A stretch of 64,000 nt of DNA, from contig CAJVRQ020000086.1 of assembly GCA_911728435.2 (NCBI GenBank), positions 34,115 through 98,114 of the forward strand, read 5' to 3'. The stretch is from Apoderus coryli (Eukaryota; Arthropoda; Insecta; Coleoptera; Attelabidae). The translations under genes and the position numbers were made by a program. The notes under the pieces are model-generated. The model saw nothing but the letters and a program-made list of their open reading frames with translations, searched no databases and was not told where the DNA came from. Shown here in pieces: positions 48,501 to 61,500 of the stretch. Every line of letters starts with the position of its first letter. Position 1 is the stretch's first letter.

Positions 48501-48672
48501 AGTGGGCAGACATGATGTCTATTTCAAAGATATGCATGCGCAGTTGGCCTTGTTCAATTTTTAGTATTTGAACTATCAAACACGCACCAGTAGGTATTTA
48601 TTACGGTCAGTACGCAATTTAGAAATTATTACTGGTACTTTACGGAAAAATAGAGTTTCAAAAGAATCAAAT

Positions 48673-49311
48673 ATGTCTGAGTATAATTTGTTGCTAAAAC
48701 AAGCCGAGGAACAATGGAACTCAAAACCGATGGAAATTTAGTACTTGTGCGGGGGAATTCCATTGTAACGGTATTATCAAACTGCTGTAATCATATGCTT
48801 CGTTTGAAAAATGTAGAGATATTCTATAACTAAAAAAAGTAAAATTCATATTCAAATGCCGCTTATAACAAAAATATCGGAGGCGTCGATTTTGAATGAT
48901 CAGGTCTGTCTAGCTATGGAATTTCAATAAGGACTAAACAGTAGTGGTGATCTTTCTTCAGTTGTTCAATTGATCAACCTAATCTACAAGTTTGGTTATT
49001 ATGGAGAAGGTGTGAAAACAATAATATGCCGCTACTCGAATTCAGACGGCAACTTATTGCTTTATATTTATGGGCACCCTTCAATGAAACCAGGGCCATC
49101 ATCAAGCGCATTATCACCAATTGTCAATTAGTTACGTTTGAATGAACAAAATCACTTGATAGTCCAAAGTAGTGAAACATAGACAAAATGTAAAACATGT
49201 TCTAACCGCACCAGTTTTGAGTGTAATACCTGCAAAGTAGCCCTGCACCCAAAAACATACTTTAGAAATTTCCATAGAACATACCTTTTTATTATATTTA
49301 TCAATAACTGA
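48673..49311 (+). pseudogene. piggyBac transposase remnant
   Basis: An ATG at 48673 opens 22 codons (MSEYNLLLKQAEEQWNSKPM) that stop at 48739-48741; this may be the original N-terminus. A shifted frame from about 48750 then shows late pieces of a piggyBac transposase: an IVTVLSNC-like strand; IGGVD at 48876-48890, whose Asp corresponds to the last catalytic Asp; then VWLLWRRCENNNMPLLEFRR. After another frameshift near 49080, the C-terminal cysteine-rich domain follows (C at 49189, 49198, 49222, 49231, then ALHP and FH), with stop TGA at 49309. Several internal stops are present. The central region with the first two catalytic Asp residues is deleted, so no active enzyme can come from this copy. 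Confidence 0.85.
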
Positions 49312-49384
49312 TGTAATTATTCAAACAATATTTAGTTTTAAATATTTATGTAATGTTTCTCTTATGTTACTGTATGTGCCCGAT

Positions 49385-49400
49385 GGCACATTTATGTGCC
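49385..49400 (+). repeat. Subterminal near-palindrome, copy 3 (inverted)
   Basis: GGCACATTTATGTGCC, the reverse complement of copies 1 and 2. It lies about 130 bp from the right end. Its inverted orientation fits the inverted-repeat organisation of the element. Confidence 0.85.
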
Positions 49401-49519
49401 ACTATTTTTTTGGTACTTTTATTATAAATAAATTTTAAATTTTGCGTATACAATGTTATTTCACATATATAAACAGCAACTAACGTGTTTTTGTTCTAAT
49501 TAAAACAGACAAAAATTAC

Positions 49520-49532
49520 GGGCACTAATGGG
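49520..49532 (+). repeat. piggyBac terminal inverted repeat, right
   Basis: GGGCACTAATGGG next to TTAA at 49533-49536, partner of 48117-48129. Confidence 0.85.
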
Positions 49533-52500
49533 TTAATCTAACTCATTTTCACTAATAAAATTTACTTTTAAATTCCAAGTGAGAAAACAGCTTTTTGGGA
49601 GCCATTTGAAAAGTTTAATTCTAATAACAAAATTTTAGTAACAAAACGCGCTAAATCGTTCTAATTTGCTTTTTTATGCTTAATCTAATTTCTTTAGACT
49701 AATAAAATTTACTTTTAATTTCTAAGTGAGAAAACAGCTTTTTGGGAGCTATTTGAAACGTTTAATTCTAAATAACAATATTTTAGTAACAAAACGCTCT
49801 AATTCGTTCTAAATTGTTTATTTACGCTTAATCTAACTTATTTTCACTAATAAAATTTACTTTTAAATTCTAAGTGAGAAAACAGCTTTTTGGGAGCCAT
49901 TTGAACGTTTAATTCTAAATAACAAAATTTTAGTAACAAAACGCGCTAATTCGTTCTAAATTGCTTATTTACGCTTAATCTAACTTATTTTCATTAATAA
50001 AATTTACTTTTAAATTCCAAGTGAGAAAACAGCTTTTTGGGAGCCATTTGAAAAGTTTAATTCTAAATAACAAAATTTTAGTAACAAAACGCGCTAAATC
50101 GTTCTAATTTGCTTTTTTATGCTTAATCTAATTTCTTTTGACTAATAAAATTTACTTTTAATTTCTAAGTGAGAAAACAGCTTTTTGGGAGCCATTTGAA
50201 AAGTTTAATTCTAAATAACAAAATTTTAGTAACAAAACGCTCTAAATCGTTCTAATTTGCTTTTTTATGCTTAATCTAATTTCTTTAGACTAGTAAAATT
50301 TACTTTTAAATTCCAAGTGAGAAAACAGCTTTTTGGGAGCCATTTGAAAAGTTTAATTCTAAATAACAAAATTTTAGTAACAAAACGCTCTAATTCGTTC
50401 TAATTTGCTTTTTTATGCTTAATCTAATTTCTTTTGACTAATAAAACTTACTTTTAAATTCTAAGTGAGAAAACAGCTTTTTGGGAGCCATTTGAAAAGT
50501 TTAATTCTAAATAACAAAATTTTAGTAACAAAACGCTCTAATTCATTCTAATTTTTTTTTTATGCTTAATCTAATTTCTTTTGACTAATAAAATTTACTT
50601 TTAATTTCTAAGTGAGAAAACAGCTTTTTGGGAGCCATTTGAAACGTTTAATTCTAAATAACAAAATTTTAGTAACAAAACGCTCTAATTCGTTCTAATT
50701 TGCTTTTTTATGCTTAATCTAATTTCTTTAGACTAATAAAATTTACTTTTAAATTCCAAGTGAGAAAACAGCTTTTTGGGAGCCATTTGAAAAGTTTAAT
50801 TCTAAATAACAAAATTTTAGTAACAAAACGCGCTAATTCGTTCTAAATTGCTTATTTACGCTTAATCTAACTTATTTTCACTAATAAAATTTACTTTTAA
50901 ATTCCAAGTGAGAAAACAGCTTTTTGGGAGCCATTTGAAAAGTTTAATTCTAAATAACAAAATTTTAGTAACAAAACGCGCTAAATCGTTCTAATTTGCT
51001 TTTTTATGCTTAATCTAATTTCTTTAGACTAATAAAATTTACTTTTAATTTCTAAGTGAGAAAACAGCTTTTTGGGAGCTATTTGAAACGTTTAATTCTA
51101 AATAACAATATTTTAGTAACAAAACGCTCTAATTCGTTCTAAATTGTTTATTTACGCTTAAACTAACTTATTTTCACTAATAAAATTTACTTTTAAATTC
51201 TAAGTGAGAAAACAGCTTTTTGGGAGCCATTTGAACGTTTAGTTCTAAATAACAAAATTTTAGTAACAAAACGCGCTAATTCGTTGTAAATTGCTTATTT
51301 ACGCTTAATCTAACTTATTTTCACTAATAAAATTTACTTTTAAATTCTAAGTATGAAAACAGCTTTTTGGGAGCCATTTGAAAAGTTTAATTCTAAATAA
51401 CAAAATTTTAGTAACAAAACGCTCTAATTCGTTCTAATTTGCTTTTTTATGCTTAATCTAATTTCTTTTGACTAATAAAATTTACTTTTAATTTCTAAGT
51501 GAGAAAACAGCTTTTTGGGAGCCATTTGAAAAGTTTAATTATAAATAACAAAATTTTAGTAACAAAACGCTCTAATTCGTTCTAATTTGCTTTTTTATGC
51601 CTAATCTAATTTCTTTTGACTAATAAAATTTACTTTTAATTTCTAAGTGAGAAAACAGCTTTTTGGGAGCCATTTGAAAAGTTTAATTCTAAATAACAAA
51701 ATTTTAGTAACAAAACGCTCTCAATCGTTCTAATTTGCTTTTTTATGCTTAATCTAATTTTATTAGTATAAAATTTACTTTTAAATTCCAAGTGAGAAAA
51801 CAGCTTTTTGGGAGCCATTTGAAAAGTTTAATTCTAAATAACAAAATTTTAGTAACAAAACGCGCTAGTTCGTTCTAAATTGCTTATTTACGCTTAGTCT
51901 AACTTATTTTCACTAATAAAATTTACTTTTAAATTCTAAGTGTGAAAACAGCTTTTTGGGAGCCATTTGAAAAGTTTAATTCTAAATAACAAAATTTTAG
52001 TAACAAAACGCGCTAAATCGTTCTAATTTGCTTTTTTATGCTTAATCTAATTTCTTTAGACTAATAAAATTTACTTTTAAATTCTAAGTAAGAAAACAGC
52101 TTTTTGGGAGCCATTTGAAAAGTTTAATTCTAAATAACAAAATTTTAGTAACAAAACGCTCTAATTCGTTCTAATTTGCTTTTTTATGCTTAATCTAATT
52201 TCTTTTGACTAATAAAATTTACTTTTAATTTCTAAGTGAGAAAACAGCTTTTTGGGAGCCATTTGAAACGTTTAATTCTAAATAACAAAATTTTAGTAAC
52301 AAAACGCTCTAATTCGTTCTAATTTGCTTTTTTATGCTTAATCTAACTTATTTTCACTAATAAAATTTACTTTTAATTTCTAAGTGAGAAAACAGCTTTT
52401 TGGGAGCCATTTGAAACGTTTAATTCTAAATAACAAAATTTTAGTAACAAAACGCTCTAATTCGTTCTAATTTGCTTTTTTATGCTTAATCTAATTTCTT

Positions 52501-55500
52501 TTGACTAATAAAATTTACTTTTAAATTCTAAGTGAGAAAACAGCTTTTTGGGAGCCATTTGAAAAGTTTAATTCTAAATAACAAAATTTTAGTAACAAAA
52601 CGCGCTAATTCGTTGTAAATTGCTTATTTACGCTTAATCTAACTTATTTTCACTAATAAAATTTACTTTTAAATTCTAAGTAAGAAAACAGCTTTTTGGG
52701 AGCCATTTGAAAAGTTTAATTCTAAATAACAAAATTTCAGTAACAAAACGCTCTAATTCGTTCTAATTTGCTTTTTTATGCTTAATCTAATTTCTTTTGA
52801 CTAATAAAATTTACTTTTAATTTCTAAGTGAGAAAACAGCTTTTTGGGAGCCATTTGAAACGTTTAATTCTAAATAACAAAATTTTAGTAACAAAACGCT
52901 CTAATTCGTTCTAATTTGCTTTTTTATGCTTAATCTAATTTCTTTTGACTAATAAAATTTACTTTTAAATTCTAAGTGAGAAAACAGCTTTTTGGGAGCC
53001 ATTTGAAAAGTTTAATTCTAAATAACAAAATTTTAGTAACAAAACGCTCTAATTCGTTCTAATTTGCTTTTTTATGCTTAATCTAATTTCTTTTGACTAA
53101 TAAAATTTACTTTTAAATTCTAAGTGAGAAAACAGCTTTTTGGGAGCCATTTGAACGTTTAATTCTAAATATCAATATTTTAGTAACAAAACGCGCTAAT
53201 TCGTTCTAAATTGCTTATTTACGCTTAATCTAACTTATTTTCACTAATAAAATTTACTTTTAAATTCTAATTGAGAAAACAGCTTTTTGTGAGCCATTGG
53301 AACGTTTAATTCTAAATAACAAAATTTTAGTAACAAAACGCGCTAATTCGTTGTAAATTGCTTATTTACGCGTAATCTAACTTATTTTCACTAATAAAAT
53401 TTACTTTTAAATTCTAAGTAAGAAAACAGCTTTTTGGTAGCCATTTGAATAGTTTAATTCTAAATAACAAAATTTTAGTAACAAAACGCTCTAATTCGTT
53501 CTAATTTGCTTTTTTATGCTTAATCTAATTTCTTTTGACTAATAAAATTTACTTTTAATTTCTAAGTGAGAAAACAGCTTTTTGGGAGCCATTTGTAACG
53601 TTTAATTCTAAATAACAAAATTTTAGTAACAAAACGCTCTAATTCGTTCTAATTTGCTTTTTTATGCTTAATCTAATTTCTTTTGACTAATAAAATTTAC
53701 TTTTAATTTCTAAGTGAGAAAACAGCTTTTTGGGAGCTATTTGAAACGTTTAATTCTAAATAACAATATTTTAGTAACAAAACGCTCTAATTCGTTCTAA
53801 ATTGTTTATTTACGCTTAATCTAACTTATTTTCACTAATAAAATTTACTTTAAATTCTAAGTGAGAAAACAGCTTTTTGGGAGCCATTTGAACGTTTAAT
53901 TCTAAATAACAAAATTTTAGTAACAAAACGCGCTAATTCGTTGTAAATTGCTTATTTACGCTTAATCTAACTTATTTTCACTAATAAAATTTACTTTTAA
54001 ATTCTAAGTATGAAAACAGCTTTTTGGGAGCCATTTGAAAAGTTTAATTCTAAATAACAAAATTTTAGTAACAAAACGCTCTAATTCGTTCTAATTTGCT
54101 TTTTTATGCTTAATCTAATTTCTTTTGACTAATAAAATTTACTTTTAATTTCTAAGTGAGAAAACAGCTTTTTGGGAGCCATTTGAAAAGTTTAATTATA
54201 TATAACAAAATTTTAGTAACAAAACGCTCTAATTCGTTCTAATTTGCTTTTTTATGCCTAATCTAATTTCTTTTGACTAATAAAATTTACTTTTAATTTC
54301 TAAGTGAGAAAACAGCTTTTTGGGAGCCATTTGAAAAGTTTAATTCTAAATAACAAAATTTTAGTAACAAAACGCTCTAAATCGTTCTAATTTGCTTTTT
54401 TATGCTTAATCTAATTTTATTAGTATAAAATTTACTTTTAAATTCCAAGTGAGAAAACAGCTTTTTGGGAGCCATTTGAAAAGTTTAATTCTAAATAACA
54501 AAATTTTAGTAACAAAACGCGCTAATTCGTTCTAAATTGCTTATTTACGCTTAGTCTAACTTATTTTCACTAATAAAATTTACTTTTAAATTCTAAGTGT
54601 GAAAACAGCTTTTTGGGAGCCATTTGAAAAGTTTAATTCTAAATAACAAAATTTTAGTAACAAAACGCGCTAATTCGTTGTAAATTGCTTATTTACGCTT
54701 AATCTAACTTATTTTCACTAATAAAATTTACTTTTAAATTCTAAGTAAGAAAACAGCTTTTTGGGAGCCATTTGAAAAGTTTAATTCTAAATAACAAAAT
54801 TTTAGTAACAAAACGCTCTAATTCGTTCTAATTTGCTTTTTTATGCTTAATCTAATTTCTTTTGACTAATAAAATTTACTTTTAATTTCTAAGTGAGAAA
54901 ACAGCTTTTTGGGAGCCATTTGAAACGTTTAATTCTAAATAACAAAATTTTAGTAACAAAACGCTCTAATTCGTTCTAATTTGCTTTTTTATGCTTAATC
55001 TAACTTATTTTCACTAATAAAATTTACTTTTAATTTCTAAGTGAGAAAACAGCTTTTTGGGAGCCATTTGAAAAGTTTAATTCTAAATAACAAAATTTCA
55101 GTAACAAAACGCGCTAAATCGTTCTAATTTGTTTTTTTATGCTTAATCTAATTTCTTTAGACTAATAAAATTTACTTTTAAATTCTAAGTGAGAAAACAG
55201 CTTTTTGGGAGCCATTTGAAACGTTTAATTCTAAATAACAAAATTTTAGTAACAAAACGCTCTAATTCGTTCTAATTCGCTTTTTTATGCTTAATCTAAT
55301 TTCTTTTGACTAATAAAATTTACTTTTAAATTCTAAGTGAGAAAACAGCTTTTTGGGAGCCATTTGAACGTTTAATTCTAAATATCAAAATTTTAGTAAC
55401 AAAACGCGCTAATTCGTTCTAAATTGCTCATTTACGCTTAATCTAACTTATTTTCACCAATAAAATTTACTTTTAAATTCTAAGTGTGAAAACAGCTTTT

Positions 55501-58500
55501 TGGGAGCCATTTGAAAAGTTTAATTCTAAATAACAAAATTTTAGTAACAAAACGCGCTAATTCGTTGTAAATTGCTTATTTACGCTTAATCTAACTTATT
55601 TTCACTAATAAAATTTACTTTTAAATTCTAAGTAAGAAAACAGCTTTTTGGGAGCCATTTGAAAAGTTTAATTCTAAATAACAAAATTTCAGTAACAAAA
55701 CGCTCTAATTCGTTCTAATTTGCTTTTTTATGCTTAATCTAATTTCTTTTGACTAATAAAATTTACTTTTAAATTCTAAGTGAGAAAACAGCTTTTTGGG
55801 AGCCATTTGAAAAGTTTAATTCTAAATAACAAAATTTTAGTAACAAACGCTCTAAATCGTTCTAAATTGCTTTTTTATGCTTAATCTAATTTCTTTTGAC
55901 TAATAAAATTTACTTTTAAATTCTAAGTGAGAAAACAGCTTTTTGGGAGCCATTTGAAAAGTTTAATTCTAAATAACAAAATTTTAGTAACAAACGCTCT
56001 AAATCGTTCTAAATTGCTTATTTACGCTTAATCTAACTTTTTTTCACTATTAAAATTTACTTTTAAATTCTAAGTGAGAAAACAGCTTTTTGGGAGCCAT
56101 TTGAACGTTTAATTCTAAATAACAAAATTTAAGTAACAAAACGCGCTAATTCGTTGTAAATTGCTTATTTACGCTTAATCTAATTTCTTTTGACTAATAA
56201 AATTTACTTTTAATTTCTAAGTGAGAAAACAGCTTTTTGGGAGCCATTTGAAACGTTTAATTCTAAATAACAAAATTTTAGTAACAAAACGCTCTAATTC
56301 GTTCTAATTTGCTTTTTTATGCTTAATCTAATTTCTTTAGACTAATAAAATTTACTTTTAAATTCCAAGTGAGAAAACAGCTTTTTGGGAGCCATTTGAA
56401 AAGTTTAATTATAAATAACAAAATTTTAGTAACAAAACGCTCTAATTCGTTCTAATTTGCTTTTTTATGCCTAATCTAATTTCTTTTGACTAATAAAATT
56501 TACTTTTAATTTCTAAGTGAGAAAACAGCTTTTTGGGAGCCATTTGAAAAGTTTAATTCTAAATAACAAAATTTTAGTAACAAACGCTCTAAATCGTTCT
56601 AAATTGCTTATTTACGCTTAATCTAACTTTTTTTCACTAATAAAATTTACTTTTAAATTCTAAGTGAGAAAACAGCTTTTTGGGAGCCATTTGAACGTTT
56701 AATTCTAAATAACAAAATTTAAGTAACAAAACGCGCTAATTCGTTGTAAATTGCTTATTTACGCTTAATCTAATTTCTTTTGACTAATAAAATTTACTTT
56801 TAATTTCTAAGTGTGAAAACAGCTTTTTGGGAGCCATTTGAAAAGTTTAATTCTAAATAACAAAATTTTAGTAACAAAACGCGCTAATTCGTTCTAAATT
56901 GCTTATTTACGCTTAATCTAACTTATTTTCACTAATAAAATTTACTTTTAAATTCCAAGTGAGAAAACAGCTTTTTGGGAGCCATTTGAAAAGTTTAATC
57001 CTAAATAACAAAATTTTAGTAACAAAACGCGCTAAATCGTTCTAATTTGCTTTTTTATGCTTAATCTAATTTCTGTAGACTAATAAAATTTACTTTTAAT
57101 TTCTAAGTGAGAAAACAGGTTTTGGGAGCTATTTGAAACGTTTAATTCTAAATAACAATATTTTAGTAACAAAACGCTCTAATTCGTTCTAAATTGTTTA
57201 TTTACGCTTAATCTAACTTATTTTCACTAATAAAATTTACTTTTAAATTCTAAGTGAGAAAACAGCTTTTTGGGAGCCATTTGAACGTTTAGTTCTAAAT
57301 AACAAAATTTTAGTAACAAAACGCGCTAATTCGTTGTAAATTGCTTATTTACGCTTAATCTAACTTATTTTCACTAATAAAATTTACTTTTAAATTCTAA
57401 GTATGAAAACAGCTTTTTGGGAGCCATTTGAAAAGTTTAATTCTAAATAACAAAATTTTAGTAACAAAACGCTCTAATTCGTTCTAATTTGCTTTTTTAT
57501 GCTTAATCTAATTTCTTTTGACTAATAAAATTTACTTTTAATTTCTAAGTGAGAAAACAGCTTTTTGGGAGCCATTTGAAAAGTTTAATTATAAATAACA
57601 AAATTTTAGTAACAAAACGCTCTAATTCGTTCTAATTTGCTTTTTTATGCCTAATCTAATTTCTTTTGACTAATAAAATTTACTTTTAATTTCTAAGTGA
57701 GAAAACAGCTTTTTGGGAGCCATTTGAAAAGTTTAATTCTAAATAACAAAATTTTAGTAACAAAACGCTCTAAATCGTTCTAATTTGCTTTTTTATGCTT
57801 AATCTAATTTTATTAGTATAAAATTTACTTTTAAATTCCAAGTGAGAAAACAGCTTTTTGGGAGCCATTTGAAAAGTTTAATTCTAAATAACAAAATTTT
57901 AGTAACAAAACGCGCTAATTCGTTCTAAATTGCTTATTTACGCTTAGTCTAACTTATTTTCACTAATAAAATTTACTTTTAAATTCTAAGTGTGAAAACA
58001 GCTTTTTGGGAGCCATTTGAAAAGTTTAATTCTAAATAACAAAATTTTAGTAACAAAACGCGCTAATTCGTTGTAAATTGCTTATTTACGCTTAATCTAA
58101 CTTATTTTCACTAATAAAATTTACTTTTAAATTCTAAGTATGAAAACAGCTTTTTGGGAGCCATTTGAAAAGTTTAATTCTAAATAACAAAATTTTAGTA
58201 ACAAAACGCTCTAATTCGTTCTAATTTGCTTTTTTATGCTTAATCTAATTTCTTTTGACTAATAAAATTTACTTTTAATTTCTAAGTGAGAAAACAGCTT
58301 TTTGGGAGCCATTTGAAAAGTTTAATTATAAATAACAAAATTTTAGTAACAAAACGCTCTAATTCGTTCTAATTTGCTTTTTTATGCCTAATCTAATTTC
58401 TTTTGACTAATAAAATTTACTTTTAATTTCTAAGTGAGAAAACAGCTTTTTGGGAGCCATTTGAAAAGTTTAATTCTAAATAACAAAATTTTAGTAACAA

Positions 58501-61500
58501 AACGCTCTAAATCGTTCTAATTTGCTTTTTTATGCTTAATCTAATTTTATTAGTATAAAATTTACTTTTAAATTCCAAGTGAGAAAACAGCTTTTTGGGA
58601 GCCATTTGAAAAGTTTAATTCTAAATAACAAAATTTTAGTAACAAAACGCGCTAATTCGTTCTAAATTGCTTATTTACGCTTAGTCTAACTTATTTTCAC
58701 TAATAAAATTTACTTTTAAATTCTAAGTGTGAAAACAGCTTTTTGGGAGCCATTTGAAAAGTTTAATTCTAAATAACAAAATTTTAGTAACAAAACGCGC
58801 TAATTCGTTGTAAATTGCTTATTTACGCTTAATCTAACTTATTTTCACTAATAAAATTTACTTTTAAATTCTAAGTAAGAAAACAGCTTTTTGGGAGCCA
58901 TTTGAAAAGTTTAATTCTAAATAACAAAATTTTAGTAACAAAACGCTCTAATTCGTTCTAATTTGCTTTTTTATGCTTAATCTAATTTCTTTTGACTAAT
59001 AAAATTTACTTTTAATTTCTAAGTGAGAAAACAGCTTTTTGGGAGCCATTTGAAAAGTTTAATTCTAAATAACAAAATTTCAGTAACAAAACGCGCTAAA
59101 TCGTTCTAATTTGCTTTTTTATGCTTAATCTAATTTTATTAGTATAAAATTTACTTTTAAATTCCAAGTGAGAAAACAGCTTTTTGGGAGCCATTTGAAA
59201 AGTTTAATTCTAAATAACAAAATTTTAGTAACAAAACGCGCTAATTCGTTCTAAATTGCTTATTTACGCTTAGTCTAACTTATTTTCACTAATAAAATTT
59301 ACTTTTAAATTCTAAGTGTGAAAACAGCTTTTTGGGAGCCATTTGAAAAGTTTAATTCTAAATAACAAAATTTTAGTAACAAAACGCGCTAATTCGTTCT
59401 AAATTGCTTATTTACGCTTAATCTAACTTATTTTCACTAATAAAATTTACTTTTAAATTCTAAGTATGAAAACAGCTTTTTGGGAGCCATTTGAAAAGTT
59501 TAATTCTAAATAACAAAATTTTAGTAACAAAACGCTCTAATTCGTTCTAATTTGCTTTTTTATGCTTAATCTAATTTCTTTTGACTAATAAAATTTACTT
59601 TTAATTTCTAAGTGAGAAAACAGCTTTTTGGGAGCCATTTGAAAAGTTTAATTATAAATAACAAAATTTTAGTAACAAAACGCTCTAATTCGTTCTAATT
59701 TGCTTTTTTATGCCTAATCTAATTTCTTTTGACTAATAAAATTTACTTTTAATTTCTAAGTGAGAAAACAGCTTTTTGGGAGCCATTTGAAAAGTTTAAT
59801 TCTAAATAACAAAATTTTAGTAACAAAACGCTCTAAATCGTTCTAATTTGCTTTTTTATGCTTAATCTAATTTTATTAGTATAAAATTTACTTTTAAATT
59901 CCAAGTGAGAAAACAGCTTTTTGGGAGCCATTTGAAAAGTTTAATTCTAAATAACAAAATTTTAGTAACAAAACGCGCTAATTCGTTCTAAATTGCTTAT
60001 TTACGCTTAGTCTAACTTATTTTCACTAATAAAATTTACTTTTAAATTCTAAGTGTGAAAACAGCTTTTTGGGAGCCATTTGAAAAGTTTAATTCTAAAT
60101 AACAAAATTTTAGTAACAAAACGCGCTAATTCGTTGTAAATTGCTTATTTACGCTTAATCTAACTTATTTTCACTAATAAAATTTACTTTTAAATTCTAA
60201 GTAAGAAAACAGCTTTTTGGGAGCCATTTGAAAAGTTTAATTCTAAATAACAAAATTTTAGTAACAAAACGCTCTAATTCGTTCTAATTTGCTTTTTTAT
60301 GCTTAATCTAATTTCTTTTGACTAATAAAATTTACTTTTAATTTCTAAGTGAGAAAACAGCTTTTTGGGAGCCATTTGAAAAGTTTAATTCTAAATAACA
60401 AAATTTCAGTAACAAAACGCGCTAAATCGTTCTAATTTGCTTTTTTATGCTTAATCTAATTTCTTTAGACTAATAAAATTTACTTTTAAATTCTAAGTGA
60501 GAAAACAGCTTTTTGGGAGCCATTTGAAACGTTTAATTCTAAATAACAAAATTTTAGTAACAAAACGCTATAATTCGTTCTAATTTGCTTTTTTATGCTT
60601 AATCTAATTTCTTTTGACTAATAAAATTTACTTTTAAATTCTAAGTGAGAAAACAGCTTTTTGGGAGCCATTTGAACGTTTAATTCTAAATATCAAAATT
60701 TTAGTAACAAAACGCGCTAATTCGTTCTAAATTGCTTATTTACGCTTAATCTAACTTATTTTCACCAATAAAATTTACTTTTAAATTCTAAGTGTGAAAA
60801 CAGCTTTTTGGGAGCCATTTGAAAAGTTTAATTCTAAATAACAAAATTTTAGTAACACAACGCGCTAATTCGTTGTAAATTGCTTATTTACGCGTAATCT
60901 AACTTATTTTCACTAATAAAATTTACTTTTAAATTCTAAGTAAGAAAACAGCTTTTTGGGAGCCATTTGAATAGTTTAATTCTAAATAACAAAATTTTAG
61001 TAACAAAACGCTCTAATTCGTTCTAATTTGCTTTTTTATGCTTAATCTAATTTCTTTTGACTAATAAAATTTACTTTTAATTTCTAAGTGAGAAAACAGC
61101 TTTTTGGGAGCCATTTGAAAAGTTTAATTCTAAATAACAAAATTTCAGTAACAAAACGCGCTAAATCGTTCTAATTTGCTTTTTTATGCTTAATCTAATT
61201 TCTTTAGACTAATAAAATTTACTTTTAAATTCTAAGTGAGAAAACAGCTTTTTGGGAGCCATTTGAAACGTTTAATTCTAAATAACAAAATTTTAGTAAC
61301 AAAACGCTCTAATTCGTTCTAATTTGCTTTTTAATGCTTAATCTAATTTCTTTTGACTAATAAAATTTACTTTTAAATTCTAAGTGAGAAAACAGCTTTT
61401 TGGGAGCCATTTGAACGTTTAATTCTAAATATCAAAATTTTAGTAACAAAACGCGCTAATTCGTTCTAAATTGCTTATTTACGCTTAATCTAACTTATTT

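Larger units (their letters stand above)
48117..49532 (+). mobile_element. Decayed, internally deleted piggyBac element (1416 bp)
   Basis: The element is flanked by TTAA on both sides. Its ends are inverted, CCCATTAAAGCCC at the left and the complement of GGGCACTAATGGG at the right (11 of 13 matching), beginning CCC as piggyBac ends do. It carries three copies of a 16-bp near-palindrome, two near the 5' half and one inverted near the 3' end. The middle holds a broken transposase. Known full-length piggyBac elements are about 2.5 kb or more, so about half is missing. The monomer is intact either side, so the insertion came after this array unit was formed. Confidence 0.95.

Noticed and set aside
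48117..48672. A host gene or promoter region in the non-satellite island
   Set aside because: The whole island is bounded by TTAA and inverted ends and contains piggyBac remnants; the 5' part has no ORF or known signal beyond the palindromes.
51636..51818. 60-codon minus-strand ORF
   Set aside because: It is satellite read on the reverse strand through the 3-bp-shorter TTTTATTAGTATAAAA monomer, which happens to remove a stop. No start context, no family, and the same sequence type recurs many times without an ORF.
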